The notes beneath the pieces were generated by a model. The model was not told where the DNA came from, ran no database searches, and was given only the letters and a program-made list of their open reading frames with translations. A DNA stretch of 64,000 nucleotides from Streptomyces niveus. Its GTDB lineage: Bacteria > Actinomycetota > Actinomycetes > Streptomycetales > Streptomycetaceae. Shown here one piece after another: positions 16,763 to 24,796 of the stretch. Position numbers and translations under genes: made by a program. The stretch lies in assembly GCF_002009175.1 (NCBI RefSeq), contig NZ_CP018047.1, forward strand, positions 1,488,001 through 1,552,000, in the 5' to 3' direction. The stretch's first letter is position 1, and every line of letters begins with the position of its first letter.

Positions 16763-18133
16763 ATGACGACCACCGGGCACGCATCCGCCGACCAGCTGGC
16801 CGAGCAGCTGTCGGCCACCACCCTGCTGCGCTTCGCCACCGCCGGTTCCGTGGACGACGGCAAGTCCACGCTGGTGGGGCGGCTGCTGCACGACTCCAAG
16901 TCCGTGCTCACCGACCAGCTGGAGGCCGTCGAGCGCGCCTCGCTCGGCCGCGGCCAGGACACCCCCGACCTGGCGCTGCTCACCGACGGGCTGCGCGCCG
17001 AGCGGGAGCAGGGCATCACCATCGATGTCGCCTACCGCTACTTCGCCACGCCCCGGCGCCGGTTCATCCTCGCCGACACCCCCGGGCATGTGCAGTACAC
17101 CCGGAACATGGTGACCGGCGCCTCCACCGCCGAGCTGGCCGTCGTGCTGGTCGACGCGCGCAACGGGGTGGTCGAGCAGACCCGCAGGCACGCGGCGGTC
17201 GCGGCCCTGCTCCGGGTCCCGCACGTGGTGCTGGCCGTGAACAAGATGGACCTCGTGGAGTACGCGGAGCCCGTGTTCGCCGCGATCGCCGAGGAGTTCA
17301 CCGCGTACGCCGCCTCGCTGGGCGTCCCCGAGGTCACCGCGATCCCGATCTCGGCGCTGGCCGGGGACAACGTGGTGGAGCCCTCGGGACACATGGACTG
17401 GTACGGCGGGCCGACCGTCCTTGAGCACTTGGAGACCGTCGCCGTCAGCCACGACCTGTCCGGCTGCCCGGCCCGCTTCCCCGTCCAGTACGTGATCCGC
17501 CCGCAGAGCGCCGAGCACCCCGACTACCGCGGCTACGCGGGCCAGATCGCCTCCGGCGTGCTGCGCGTCGGTGAGGCCGTGACCGTGCTGCCCTCGGGGC
17601 GTACCAGCACGATCGAGGGCATCGACGCACTCGGTGAGAGCGTCGACATCGCGTGGGCGCCGCAGTCGGTGACGATCCGGCTCGCCGACGACGTGGACGT
17701 CTCGCGCGGTGATCTGATCGCGCCCAGCTCCGGTGTCCCCGCGAGCACGCAGGACGTCGAGGCGACCGTCTGCCATGTCGCGGACCGGCCGCTCACCGTC
17801 GGCCAGCGGGTGCTGCTGAAGCACACGACGCGCACGGTGAAGGCGATCGTGAAGGACATCCCGTCCCGGCTCACCCTGGACGACCTGTCGCAGCACCCCG
17901 CGCCGGGGCAGCTCGTCGCCAACGACATCGGCCGGGTCACGGTCCGCACCGCCGAACCGCTGGCGCTCGACGCGTACCGCGACTCGCGCCGTACCGGCTC
18001 CTTCATCCTGATCGACCCGGCCGACGGCACCACGCTGTCGGCCGGCATGGCGGGCGACTCGTTCGCCGCCGAACCGCCGCCCGCCCCGGCGGACGCGCAG
18101 GACGCCGCCGCCGACGAGGGCTGGGACTTCTGA
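16763..18133 (+). CDS. cysN: Sulfate adenylyltransferase large subunit (GTPase)
   Basis: The 456-aa protein is an elongation-factor-like GTPase: G1 AGSVDDGKSTLVGRLL, G3 DTPGHVQYTRNM, G4 NKMD, and switch region EREQGITIDVAYRYF. The C-terminal half forms the two beta-barrel domains. There is no fused APS kinase domain, consistent with separate cysC. It works with CysD as ATP sulfurylase. The stop codon overlaps a tiny ORF (18133-18243), after which a 150-bp gap precedes the ABC transporter genes. Confidence 0.94.
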   Translation: MTTTGHASADQLAEQLSATTLLRFATAGSVDDGKSTLVGRLLHDSKSVLTDQLEAVERASLGRGQDTPDLALLTDGLRAEREQGITIDVAYRYFATPRRRFILADTPGHVQYTRNMVTGASTAELAVVLVDARNGVVEQTRRHAAVAALLRVPHVVLAVNKMDLVEYAEPVFAAIAEEFTAYAASLGVPEVTAIPISALAGDNVVEPSGHMDWYGGPTVLEHLETVAVSHDLSGCPARFPVQYVIRPQSAEHPDYRGYAGQIASGVLRVGEAVTVLPSGRTSTIEGIDALGESVDIAWAPQSVTIRLADDVDVSRGDLIAPSSGVPASTQDVEATVCHVADRPLTVGQRVLLKHTTRTVKAIVKDIPSRLTLDDLSQHPAPGQLVANDIGRVTVRTAEPLALDAYRDSRRTGSFILIDPADGTTLSAGMAGDSFAAEPPPAPADAQDAAADEGWDF

Positions 18134-18243
18134 TGCCCGTCGAGATGGTGGATGTGTTCGGGACGTTCGCGAAGGAGGGCGGCCGGGTCGGCAGCGGCGC
18201 CCTCGGCGCGGGGACCGGCGGGGTGGCGCGATGTGCGCGCTGA
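18133..18243 (+). CDS. Possible 36-codon ORF coupled to cysN
   Basis: An ATG overlapping the cysN stop (TGATG) opens a 36-codon frame: it begins MPVEMVDVFGTFAKEGG and is then glycine-rich to a TGA. The first 17 residues look protein-like, the rest less so. It could be a real small coupled protein, a remnant of a longer gene, or chance. No family is recognised. Confidence 0.3.
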   Translation: MPVEMVDVFGTFAKEGGRVGSGALGAGTGGVARCAR

Positions 18244-18393
18244 CGTACGCGCACCGCACGCGCGCCCAGAGCACCCGCGAGACCGCCGTGTCACGCCCGC
18301 CGCATCTGTTCCGCCGAAGACCTGCCGACTTCCCGGCCACGCCGCCTCGTCACCGAGGGACGTGAGCACGGGCCGACGAGGGGAAAACCTCCC

Positions 18394-19512
18394 GTGCCAG
18401 CCACCCGCACCACCCAGCGCCGCCGACGTACCATCGCCGCCGTCGCGGCCCTGCCCCTCCTCGCCGTGGTACTCGGTGCCTGCGGCTACGGCTCCGAGGG
18501 CGAGAAGGACGAGAAGGTCGCCCCCGCCGCCGAGGGCGAGAAGATAGGCGGCCTCGGCGAGGTGAAGATCGGCTACTTCGCCAACATCACGCACGCCACC
18601 GCGCTGGTCGGCCTCCAGGAGGGCCTGATCCAGAAGGAGTTGGGCGGCACCAAGATCAAGCCGCAGGTCTTCAACGCCGGCCCCTCGGAGATCGAGGCGC
18701 TCAACGCGGGTGCGATCGACATCGGCTGGATCGGCCCCTCCCCCTCGATCAACGGCTTCACGAAGTCGAAGGGCCAGAACCTCCGGATCATCTCGGGCTC
18801 GGCCTCCGGCGGTGTCTCGCTCGTCGTCAACCCGAAGAAGATCAAGTCCCTCGACGACCTCAAGGGCAAGCGCATCGCGACGCCGCAGCTCGGCAACACG
18901 CAGGACGTGGCGCTGCTCAACTACCTGTCGGAGAAGGGTCTGAAGGTCGACACCAACACCGGCAAGGGCGACGTCACCGTCATCCGGCAGGACAACAAGC
19001 AGATCCCCGCGTCCTTCGAGTCCGGTTCACTGGACGGCGCGTGGGTGCCCGAGCCGACCGCGTCGAAGCTGGTCGCGGGCGGCGGTTCGGTACTGCTGGA
19101 CGAGAAGAAGCTGTGGAAGGACGGGAAGTTCGTCATCACGAACGTGATCGTCTCCCAGAAGTTCCTCAAGGAGCACCCGGACGTCGTCGAGGCGGTGCTG
19201 CGCGGCTCGGTGAAGACGAACGCCTGGATCAACGAGAACCCGGACGAGGCGAAGGCCGCGGCCAACGCCAAGCTCAAGGCCGACTCGGGGGCGGCGCTGC
19301 CGCCCGAGGTGATCGACCCGGCTTGGAAGAACGTCGACATCACCGACGACCCGCTGGCCTCCACGCTGAGCGTGTCGTCCGAGCACGCGGTGAAGGCGGG
19401 CCTGCTCGAGGACCCGCTGCTCGACGGCATCTACGACCTGTCGCTGCTGAACAAGGTGCTGAAGGCGGACGGCAAGCCCGCGATCGACGACGCCGGTCTC
19501 GGCGCCAAGTAG
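18394..19512 (+). CDS. ssuA: Sulfonate-type ABC transporter substrate-binding lipoprotein
   Basis: The 372-aa protein has a basic N-terminus, a hydrophobic signal and a lipobox LGAC, so it is predicted to be a membrane-anchored binding protein. The body fits the SsuA/TauA/NrtA class: VKIGYFANITHATALVGLQEG, a SEIEALNAGAIDIGWIGPSPSI motif and LDDLKGKRIATPQLGNTQDV. Such proteins bind alkanesulfonates, taurine or sulfate esters; the exact ligand is not readable. A GTG start with GAGGGG upstream is used. It follows cysN and precedes the matching ATPase and permease genes. Confidence 0.87.
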   Translation: MPATRTTQRRRRTIAAVAALPLLAVVLGACGYGSEGEKDEKVAPAAEGEKIGGLGEVKIGYFANITHATALVGLQEGLIQKELGGTKIKPQVFNAGPSEIEALNAGAIDIGWIGPSPSINGFTKSKGQNLRIISGSASGGVSLVVNPKKIKSLDDLKGKRIATPQLGNTQDVALLNYLSEKGLKVDTNTGKGDVTVIRQDNKQIPASFESGSLDGAWVPEPTASKLVAGGGSVLLDEKKLWKDGKFVITNVIVSQKFLKEHPDVVEAVLRGSVKTNAWINENPDEAKAAANAKLKADSGAALPPEVIDPAWKNVDITDDPLASTLSVSSEHAVKAGLLEDPLLDGIYDLSLLNKVLKADGKPAIDDAGLGAK

Positions 19513-19575
19513 CCGAGCAGCCGACCAGTCGTCCGACCCGACCCGCAACCGGATCGCCCCCAGGAGGTGTGACTC

Positions 19576-20367
19576 ATGGCCACCGCTCTCGTCAAGCCGG
19601 CCGCAACGGTCGACACTCAGCCGTACGCCACCCGTCTCGACCATGTGTCCAAGTCGTTCGGCCGGCCAGGCGGCCGTCAGCTCGTGCTCGACGACGTCAG
19701 CATCGATGTGGCGCCCGGCGAGTTCGTGACCCTGCTGGGGGCGTCCGGCTGCGGAAAATCCACCCTGCTCAACCTGGTCGCCGGACTCGACCTGCCGTCG
19801 GCGGGGTCCATCGACGTCCCCGGCGGCCGGCCGGCCCTGATGTTCCAGGAGCACGCGCTGTTCCCGTGGCTCACCGCGGGCAAGAACATCGAACTCGCCC
19901 TGAAGATGCGGGGCATGCCCAAGGCCGAGCGGCGCGGCGAGGCCGAACGGCTCCTTGAGCTGGTACGGCTGAAGGGCGCGTACGGCAAGCGGGTGCACGA
20001 GCTGTCCGGCGGTATGCGCCAGCGGGTCGCGCTGGCCCGCGCCCTGGCGCAGGACAGCCAACTGCTGCTGATGGACGAGCCGTTCGCCGCGCTCGACGCC
20101 ATCACCCGGGATGTGCTCCATGAGGAGCTGACCCGGATCTGGGCCGAGACGAACGTGTCGGTCCTGTTCGTCACGCACAACGTCCGCGAAGCGGTGCGGC
20201 TCGCGCAGCGCGTGGTGCTGATGTCGTCCCGGCCGGGGCGGATCGCGCGGGAGTGGCATATCGACATCCCGCAGCCGCGCCGGATCGAGGACGCCGCGGT
20301 GGCCGACCTGTCCGTGGAGATCACCGAAGAGCTGCGGGGGGAGATCCGCCGACATGGCCAGCACTGA
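19576..20367 (+). CDS. ssuB: Sulfonate-type ABC transporter ATP-binding protein
   Basis: The 263-aa ATPase has Walker A GASGCGKST, a Q-loop MFQEHALFPW, the signature LSGGMRQRVALARAL, Walker B LLLMDEPFAALDA and the H-switch FVTHNVREA. It belongs to the nitrate/sulfonate/taurine importer class. The ribosome-binding site AGGAGGTG is excellent. Its 3' end overlaps the permease start by 14 bp. Confidence 0.9.
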   Translation: MATALVKPAATVDTQPYATRLDHVSKSFGRPGGRQLVLDDVSIDVAPGEFVTLLGASGCGKSTLLNLVAGLDLPSAGSIDVPGGRPALMFQEHALFPWLTAGKNIELALKMRGMPKAERRGEAERLLELVRLKGAYGKRVHELSGGMRQRVALARALAQDSQLLLMDEPFAALDAITRDVLHEELTRIWAETNVSVLFVTHNVREAVRLAQRVVLMSSRPGRIAREWHIDIPQPRRIEDAAVADLSVEITEELRGEIRRHGQH

Positions 20368-21352
20368 GACCGGGGTTTCCGACGCCGCCGAGACCTCCGG
20401 CAATCCAGGGTCTTCCGGGGCCTCCGGGGCCTCCGGGCGCGACGCGTCCGGCCCGAAGCCGTCGAAGAGTCAGCCGAAGGGCCGGAAGGTGTCCAAGGAA
20501 GACCTGGCGGGCCTGGAGGCCGGCCTGGACGCCCTGGAGACCAGGACGGCCGAGCGAGTGTCACTGGGCAGCGTCCTGCTCTCCAAGATCGTCCCGCCGC
20601 TCGTGGCGGTGGTCCTGGTGATCACGGTCTGGCAGCTCGCCGCCGCCTCCGACCTCAAGCCCGACTACGTACTGCCGGGGCCGCTCGACGTCTGGCGCTC
20701 CATCGAGAAGATGTGGCTGGACGGCACGCTGCTCGGCTACATCTGGACCAGCATCTCGCGGGGCGCGCTGGGCTTCGCGGTCTCCGTCGCCATCGGTACC
20801 CCGCTGGGGCTGCTGGTCGCACGGGTCAAGGTGGTGCGGGCCGCGATCGGACCGATCCTGTCCGGCCTCCAGTCCCTGCCGTCCGTGGCCTGGGTGCCCG
20901 CGGCGATCATCTGGTTCGGTCTGACCGACGCCACCATCTACGCGGTGGTGCTGCTGGGCGCCGTACCGTCCATCGCCAACGGTCTGGTGGCGGGCGTCGA
21001 CCAGATCCCGCCGCTGTATCTGCGGGCCGGCCGGACCATCGGCGCCACCGGCGTCAACGGCATCCGGCACGTCCTGCTGCCCGCCGCGCTGCCCGGCTAT
21101 CTGGCAGGCTTGAAGCAGGGCTGGGCGTTCTCCTGGCGTTCGCTGATGGCCGCCGAGCTGATCGCCAGCTCGCCCGACCTCGGTACGGGACTCGGCCAGC
21201 TCATGGAGAACTTCCGCACCTACAGCGACATGTCCGGTGTACTGGCCACGATCATCCTCATCCTGATCGTCGGCATCGGCATCGACCTGCTGTTCTTCTC
21301 GCCCCTGGAGCGCCGCGTCCTGCGCAGCCGCGGTCTCCTGGTCAGGAGCTGA
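20354..21352 (+). CDS. ssuC: Sulfonate-type ABC transporter permease
   Basis: The 332-aa permease has an unusual soluble N-terminal tail of about 75 residues, rich in Ser/Gly/Ala/Lys (short repeats of GASG type), before six membrane helices. The family motif for ATPase coupling is seen in FRTYSDMSGVLATI and in the EAA-like region AGRTIGATGVNGIRHVLLPAALPGYLAGLK. It would form the channel with SsuB. The DNA for the tail holds small tandem repeats (GGGGCCTCC near 20410), so tail length may vary among strains. Confidence 0.88.
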   Translation: MASTETGVSDAAETSGNPGSSGASGASGRDASGPKPSKSQPKGRKVSKEDLAGLEAGLDALETRTAERVSLGSVLLSKIVPPLVAVVLVITVWQLAAASDLKPDYVLPGPLDVWRSIEKMWLDGTLLGYIWTSISRGALGFAVSVAIGTPLGLLVARVKVVRAAIGPILSGLQSLPSVAWVPAAIIWFGLTDATIYAVVLLGAVPSIANGLVAGVDQIPPLYLRAGRTIGATGVNGIRHVLLPAALPGYLAGLKQGWAFSWRSLMAAELIASSPDLGTGLGQLMENFRTYSDMSGVLATIILILIVGIGIDLLFFSPLERRVLRSRGLLVRS

Positions 21353-21357
21353 TCCCC

Positions 21358-22140
21358 ATGTTCGGTACGCCCGCCGGACCGGCGTCCGGCCGGCCGGTGC
21401 TCGTGGTCGTCGCGCACGGCAGCCGCGACCCCCGGCACGCCGCGACCGTGCACGCGCTGCTGCGCCGGGTGCGCGCGCTGCGGCCGGGGCTGCGGGTCGA
21501 GGCGGGCTTCCTGGACTTCAACACCCCGTCGGTCTCGCGCGTGCTGGAGCGGCTGGACGCGGAGGGCGTACGGGACGCAGTGGCGCTGCCGCTGCTGCTG
21601 ACCCGCGCCTTCCACGCCAAGTCCGACATCCCGGCCGTGCTGCACGAGGCGCGGGCGCGGCTGCCCCGGCTCTCCGTACGGCAGGCCGATGTCCTCGGCC
21701 CGTCGTCGCTGCTGACCCAGGCGCTGGAGCGCCGGCTGTACGAGGCCGGGCTCCGGCCCGGCGACAAGGGCTCGACCGGGGTCGTCCTGGCCTCTGCGGG
21801 CTCCTCCGACCCGGAGGCGATCGCGGTGATCGCTCATGTCGCGCGGGAGTGGCGGCGCACCGGCTGGTGTGCCGTGCGGCCCGCGTTCGCCTCCGCCTCA
21901 CTGCCCCGTACCGAGGACGCGGTGCGCGAGCTGCGGGCGGACGGGGTGCGGCGGGTCGCCGTGGCCCCGTACGTGATCGCGCCCGGCCGCCTGCCCGACC
22001 GCATCGCGCAGGGCGCGCACGCGTCGGGCGCGGACGTACTGGCCGATGTGCTGGGCCCCGCACCGGAGTTGGCACGGCTGCTCGTGCGGCGGTACGAGGC
22101 GGCGAGGGCGACCAGGCAGGTCGCGGCGCTGTCGGCCTGA
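21358..22140 (+). CDS. Sirohydrochlorin chelatase (CbiX/SirB-like)
   Basis: The 260-aa protein has two homologous CbiX-type halves. The N-terminal half shows VVVAHGSRDPRHAATVHALLRRV and FLDFNTPSVSRVLERL, with the metal-site motif LPLLLTRAFHAKSDIP. The second half shows VLASAGSSDPEA and VAPYVIAPGRLPDRI. It most likely inserts iron into sirohydrochlorin to give siroheme for the sulfite reductase at the operon head. It is the last gene of the operon, 5 bp after the permease, with an AGGAG site. Confidence 0.87.
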   Translation: MFGTPAGPASGRPVLVVVAHGSRDPRHAATVHALLRRVRALRPGLRVEAGFLDFNTPSVSRVLERLDAEGVRDAVALPLLLTRAFHAKSDIPAVLHEARARLPRLSVRQADVLGPSSLLTQALERRLYEAGLRPGDKGSTGVVLASAGSSDPEAIAVIAHVAREWRRTGWCAVRPAFASASLPRTEDAVRELRADGVRRVAVAPYVIAPGRLPDRIAQGAHASGADVLADVLGPAPELARLLVRRYEAARATRQVAALSA

Positions 22141-22283
22141 CGGCCGGGGCGCTCCGGCGGACGGGCTCAGCCGAAGTCGAGGCCACCGGTGCGGGTGCGT
22201 TCCGACACGGCGGGATCCGCCCGGCCTCCTCGCCGCGCGGGATCGCGATCGGGTGGGCCACTTGGGCGGCACCATCAGCCGTC

Positions 22284-23282
22284 TCACGCACCGGCGTCGA
22301 TGATCCGCAGCAGTTCGGTGACGGGCAGGGAGCCCGCCGGCCTGCGTTCACGGGCGAAGGTGTTGGCGACGCGCTGAAGCGTCTCGTTGATCGGCGTCGG
22401 CACGCCGTGCGAGCGCCCCAGCAGGGCTATCTCGCCGTTGAGGTAGTCCGACTCGATCGTGCCGGTGCCCCGGCTGAGACTCTGCCAGGACGAGCCTGCG
22501 CCGCCTTCCGGTACGGAGTACGGGTCGAAGCTCATCCTGCTGCGGACCTCTTCCTGCTCCTGCCCGCTCACGTAGTCGACACCGGCCGCGTCGAGTACCG
22601 CGCGGCCCTCGGCGAGGGTGCGGGCGGCGAGGTCGCGGGCCTCGTCGCCGAGGATCCGGCCGGTGACCGCCTCCACGGCGTTGGCGAGGTTGGCGACCAG
22701 CTTGCCGTACTTCCAGCGCATCGCGTCCGGTACGACCGGGGCCAGTATCCGGGACTTCTCCAGGTCGGCCGCGATCCGGGCGGCGGTCTCGTCGGTGCCC
22801 GACGGGTAGCGCCCGATATGCAGGGTGCCGGTGTACGGGGTGCCCCCGGCCGAGACCACGCCCGGCTCGACATGGGTGGCGGGCAGCCAGACGCACATGG
22901 CGTACACGTGGCGGAAGCGGCGCAGGGCGAGCCGTTCGCTCTCCACCCCGTTCTGCGCGCAGATCAGCGGAAGCGTCTGTCCGGCGGTCCCGCCGCCGGC
23001 GACCGGCCGCGCGGCCCAGGTGTCCAGGGCCGCCGTGCTGTCCTGGGTCTTCACCGACAGCAGCAGGACGTCGTCCGGGCTCAGGTCCAGCTCGTCGGGC
23101 CGTTCGACGACGGGCAGGCGGTGCACGCGGGTGCCGTCGGGCGTGGTCAGTCTCAGACCGTGATCGCGCAGGGCCAGGTGGTGCGCGCCGCGGGCGACGA
23201 GGACGACGTCGTGCCCCGACTCGGCGAGCCGGCCGCCGATACTGCCGCCGACGGCGCCCGCCCCGATGATGATGTAGCGCAT
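22284..23282 (-). CDS. 2-dehydropantoate 2-reductase family protein (PanE/ApbA-like)
   Basis: The 332-aa protein starts with a Rossmann NAD(P) motif IIIGAGAVGGSIGGRLAESGHDVVLVARG, then LLSVKTQD and CAQNGVESERLALRRF, and a C-terminal helical domain with KYGKLVANLANAVEAVTG (the catalytic lysine region of ketopantoate reductases). It may make pantoate for coenzyme A or act on another ketoacid; many actinomycetes carry several paralogues. The start at 23282 has GGAGTCGGGG upstream, and the 36 extra codons of the longer frame are rejected. It is divergent from the phosphatase gene and convergent with the chelatase gene. Confidence 0.8.
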   Translation of the reverse strand: MRYIIIGAGAVGGSIGGRLAESGHDVVLVARGAHHLALRDHGLRLTTPDGTRVHRLPVVERPDELDLSPDDVLLLSVKTQDSTAALDTWAARPVAGGGTAGQTLPLICAQNGVESERLALRRFRHVYAMCVWLPATHVEPGVVSAGGTPYTGTLHIGRYPSGTDETAARIAADLEKSRILAPVVPDAMRWKYGKLVANLANAVEAVTGRILGDEARDLAARTLAEGRAVLDAAGVDYVSGQEQEEVRSRMSFDPYSVPEGGAGSSWQSLSRGTGTIESDYLNGEIALLGRSHGVPTPINETLQRVANTFARERRPAGSLPVTELLRIIDAGA

Positions 23283-23425
23283 CCCCGACTCCGTTTCCGT
23301 TCGCCCGCGGGTTCGATTCGTGCCGAGCATAGATCCCGCTCGGAGGGCGCTTCGAGGGGTCGGCGCGGGTGGATCGCCGGTGCCGCCCACAGGGCAGGAC
23401 CCGCTGGTCGCTGTACCGTGAAAAC

Positions 23426-24586
23426 ATGCCGTCCGTCGACGCGCAGAGGCGCGAGTCAGAGGAGCTGTGGCGCGGACCGCGGGCCGTCGTGGCCCTGGCC
23501 GTCGTCATCCTGGCGCTGGTCCTGGCCGCCGACGTGCTCGGCGGGTACAGGATCCGGCTGGGCGGCATCATGCTCGCCGTGCCCGCTCTGGCGGCGGTGT
23601 TCACCGGCCCCCGGGCGGTAACGGTGATCGCCGGGGCGATGATGCCCGCGTATGTCGTGACCCTCGCCGAGAACCACCGCCTGAACTGGCTGGACGCGCC
23701 GGTCGCCCTCGCGACGGCGGTGGTCATCAGCGCGGCGGCGGTGGGCGCGGCGGCTGTGCGGCAGAGACGGACGCGCGAGCTGGCACAGTCACGCAGGGTG
23801 ACCACTCAGACGCAGCAGACGCTGCTGCGTCCGCTGCCACCAAGACTCGGCGCGATGGAGATCTCCTCGACGTATCTGGCGTCCGACGCGGAGTCCACGC
23901 TCGGAGGGGACCTGTATGCCTGCGCGATGGTCGACGGACGGCCACGGCTGATCGTGGGCGATGTCCAGGGCAAGGGGCTGTCGACCCTGGAGATGGTGCT
24001 GTTCGTGCTGAACGCCTTCCGCCGGGCCGCCTGGCAAGGGGTCACCCTGCCCGATCTGCCGGGCTTCCTGGACGACGCGGTGCGCCGCGAACTGGAACTC
24101 GCCAGGGACATGGCGCACGACAGCGGCGACGTCACACAGGAACCCGAGATGGGGCGCCGGATGCGGGAGTCCTTCGTGACCGCCCTCGTGGTCGAGGTCG
24201 TCGGGGAGGGCGACGAGGTGCTGCTGGTCAACTGCGGCCACCCGGCGCCGCTCCTTCTGCATGAGGGGACGGCGCGGGAGCTGCCGTCCTCGAAGCCGGC
24301 GCTGCCGATCGGACTGCTCGGTCTCGACAGCACCCCCGTGCATGTCGAGAGTCACCGTATGGAACCGGGCGACACCCTGCTGCTCTACACCGACGGGCTC
24401 ATCGAGGCCCGTGACGGGTCCGGCGAGTTCTACCCGCTCGCCGAACGCGTCGCGCACTGGGCCGCCCAGCCCCCGGAAACGCTGCTCGACACCATCCAGA
24501 GCGATCTGCGGCGGCACGCCCACCTCGACGACGATGTCGCCATGGTCACCCTCCGGCGGTCCGCCGGCGGTGCGAACACCCACTGA
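23426..24586 (+). CDS. PP2C/SpoIIE-family serine phosphatase with membrane N-terminus
   Basis: The 386-aa protein has an N-terminal membrane domain of about three or four helices (AVVALAVVILALVLAADVLGG, LGGIMLAVPALAAVFTGP, TAVVISAAAVGAAAV), a short coiled linker, and a C-terminal SpoIIE-type phosphatase domain. The metal-binding motifs are STLGGDLYACAMVDGRPRLIVGDVQGKG, NCGHPAPLLL, LLYTDGLIEARDGSGEF and DDDVAMVTL. Such proteins usually dephosphorylate anti-anti-sigma factors. The ATG at 23426 lies 6 nt after TACCGT, pointing to a leaderless mRNA. Confidence 0.87.
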   Translation: MPSVDAQRRESEELWRGPRAVVALAVVILALVLAADVLGGYRIRLGGIMLAVPALAAVFTGPRAVTVIAGAMMPAYVVTLAENHRLNWLDAPVALATAVVISAAAVGAAAVRQRRTRELAQSRRVTTQTQQTLLRPLPPRLGAMEISSTYLASDAESTLGGDLYACAMVDGRPRLIVGDVQGKGLSTLEMVLFVLNAFRRAAWQGVTLPDLPGFLDDAVRRELELARDMAHDSGDVTQEPEMGRRMRESFVTALVVEVVGEGDEVLLVNCGHPAPLLLHEGTARELPSSKPALPIGLLGLDSTPVHVESHRMEPGDTLLLYTDGLIEARDGSGEFYPLAERVAHWAAQPPETLLDTIQSDLRRHAHLDDDVAMVTLRRSAGGANTH

Positions 24587-24612
24587 CGCGGGGCCGGTTG
24601 GTGTCCTAGGAT
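24583..24612 (+). promoter_or_regulatory. Promoter of sulfite oxidase leader
   Basis: CTGACG (24583-24588) and TAGGAT (24607-24612) are separated by 18 bp and end 6 nt before the leader ATG. The match to the housekeeping sigma consensus is good, and the transcript would begin at or next to the ATG. Confidence 0.6.
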
Positions 24613-24618
24613 TCCCGT

Positions 24619-24666
24619 ATGGCTGTCATGTCGCGCCTCTCGTCGCGCCGCTGTTGTTGTCGCTGA
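24619..24666 (+). CDS. Cysteine-run leader peptide of sulfite oxidase gene
   Basis: A 15-codon ORF encodes MAVMSRLSSRRCCCR, with three consecutive TGT cysteine codons one codon before the stop. It differs from the usual HVDLxR leader but has the same plan: short, arginine-rich, cysteine at the end, leaderless start (TAGGAT 6 nt upstream). A 130-bp C-rich, G-poor tract separates it from the sulfite oxidase gene (57 C against 25 G in 24671-24780). Ribosomes would stall here if cysteinyl-tRNA were short, so it is a likely cysteine-sensing attenuator. Confidence 0.7.
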   Translation: MAVMSRLSSRRCCCR

Positions 24667-24796
24667 CGCCTGCTTCCGCGTTTCCCGCACCGTTCCCCGC
24701 GCCATCTCCGGCACCGTCTCCGGCGCCGTTCCCCGCCGTTCCCGGCCGTGCCTGTCCGGCGCTTCCCGTTCCCCCTCTCCTCCGAGGAGTCCCGCG
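24667..24796 (+). promoter_or_regulatory. C-rich, repeat-containing attenuation region before sulfite oxidase gene
   Basis: The tract contains repeated CCGTTCCCCG/CCGTCTCCGG-like units and ends in CCCCCTCTCC before the GAGGAG ribosome-binding site. The C-over-G bias is that of Rho-loading sites. No strong intrinsic terminator hairpin was found in it. Confidence 0.5.

Noticed and set aside
20400..20450. Short GGGGCCTCC tandem repeats as a regulatory element
   Set aside because: They lie within the permease N-terminal tail and simply encode low-complexity Gly/Ala/Ser residues.
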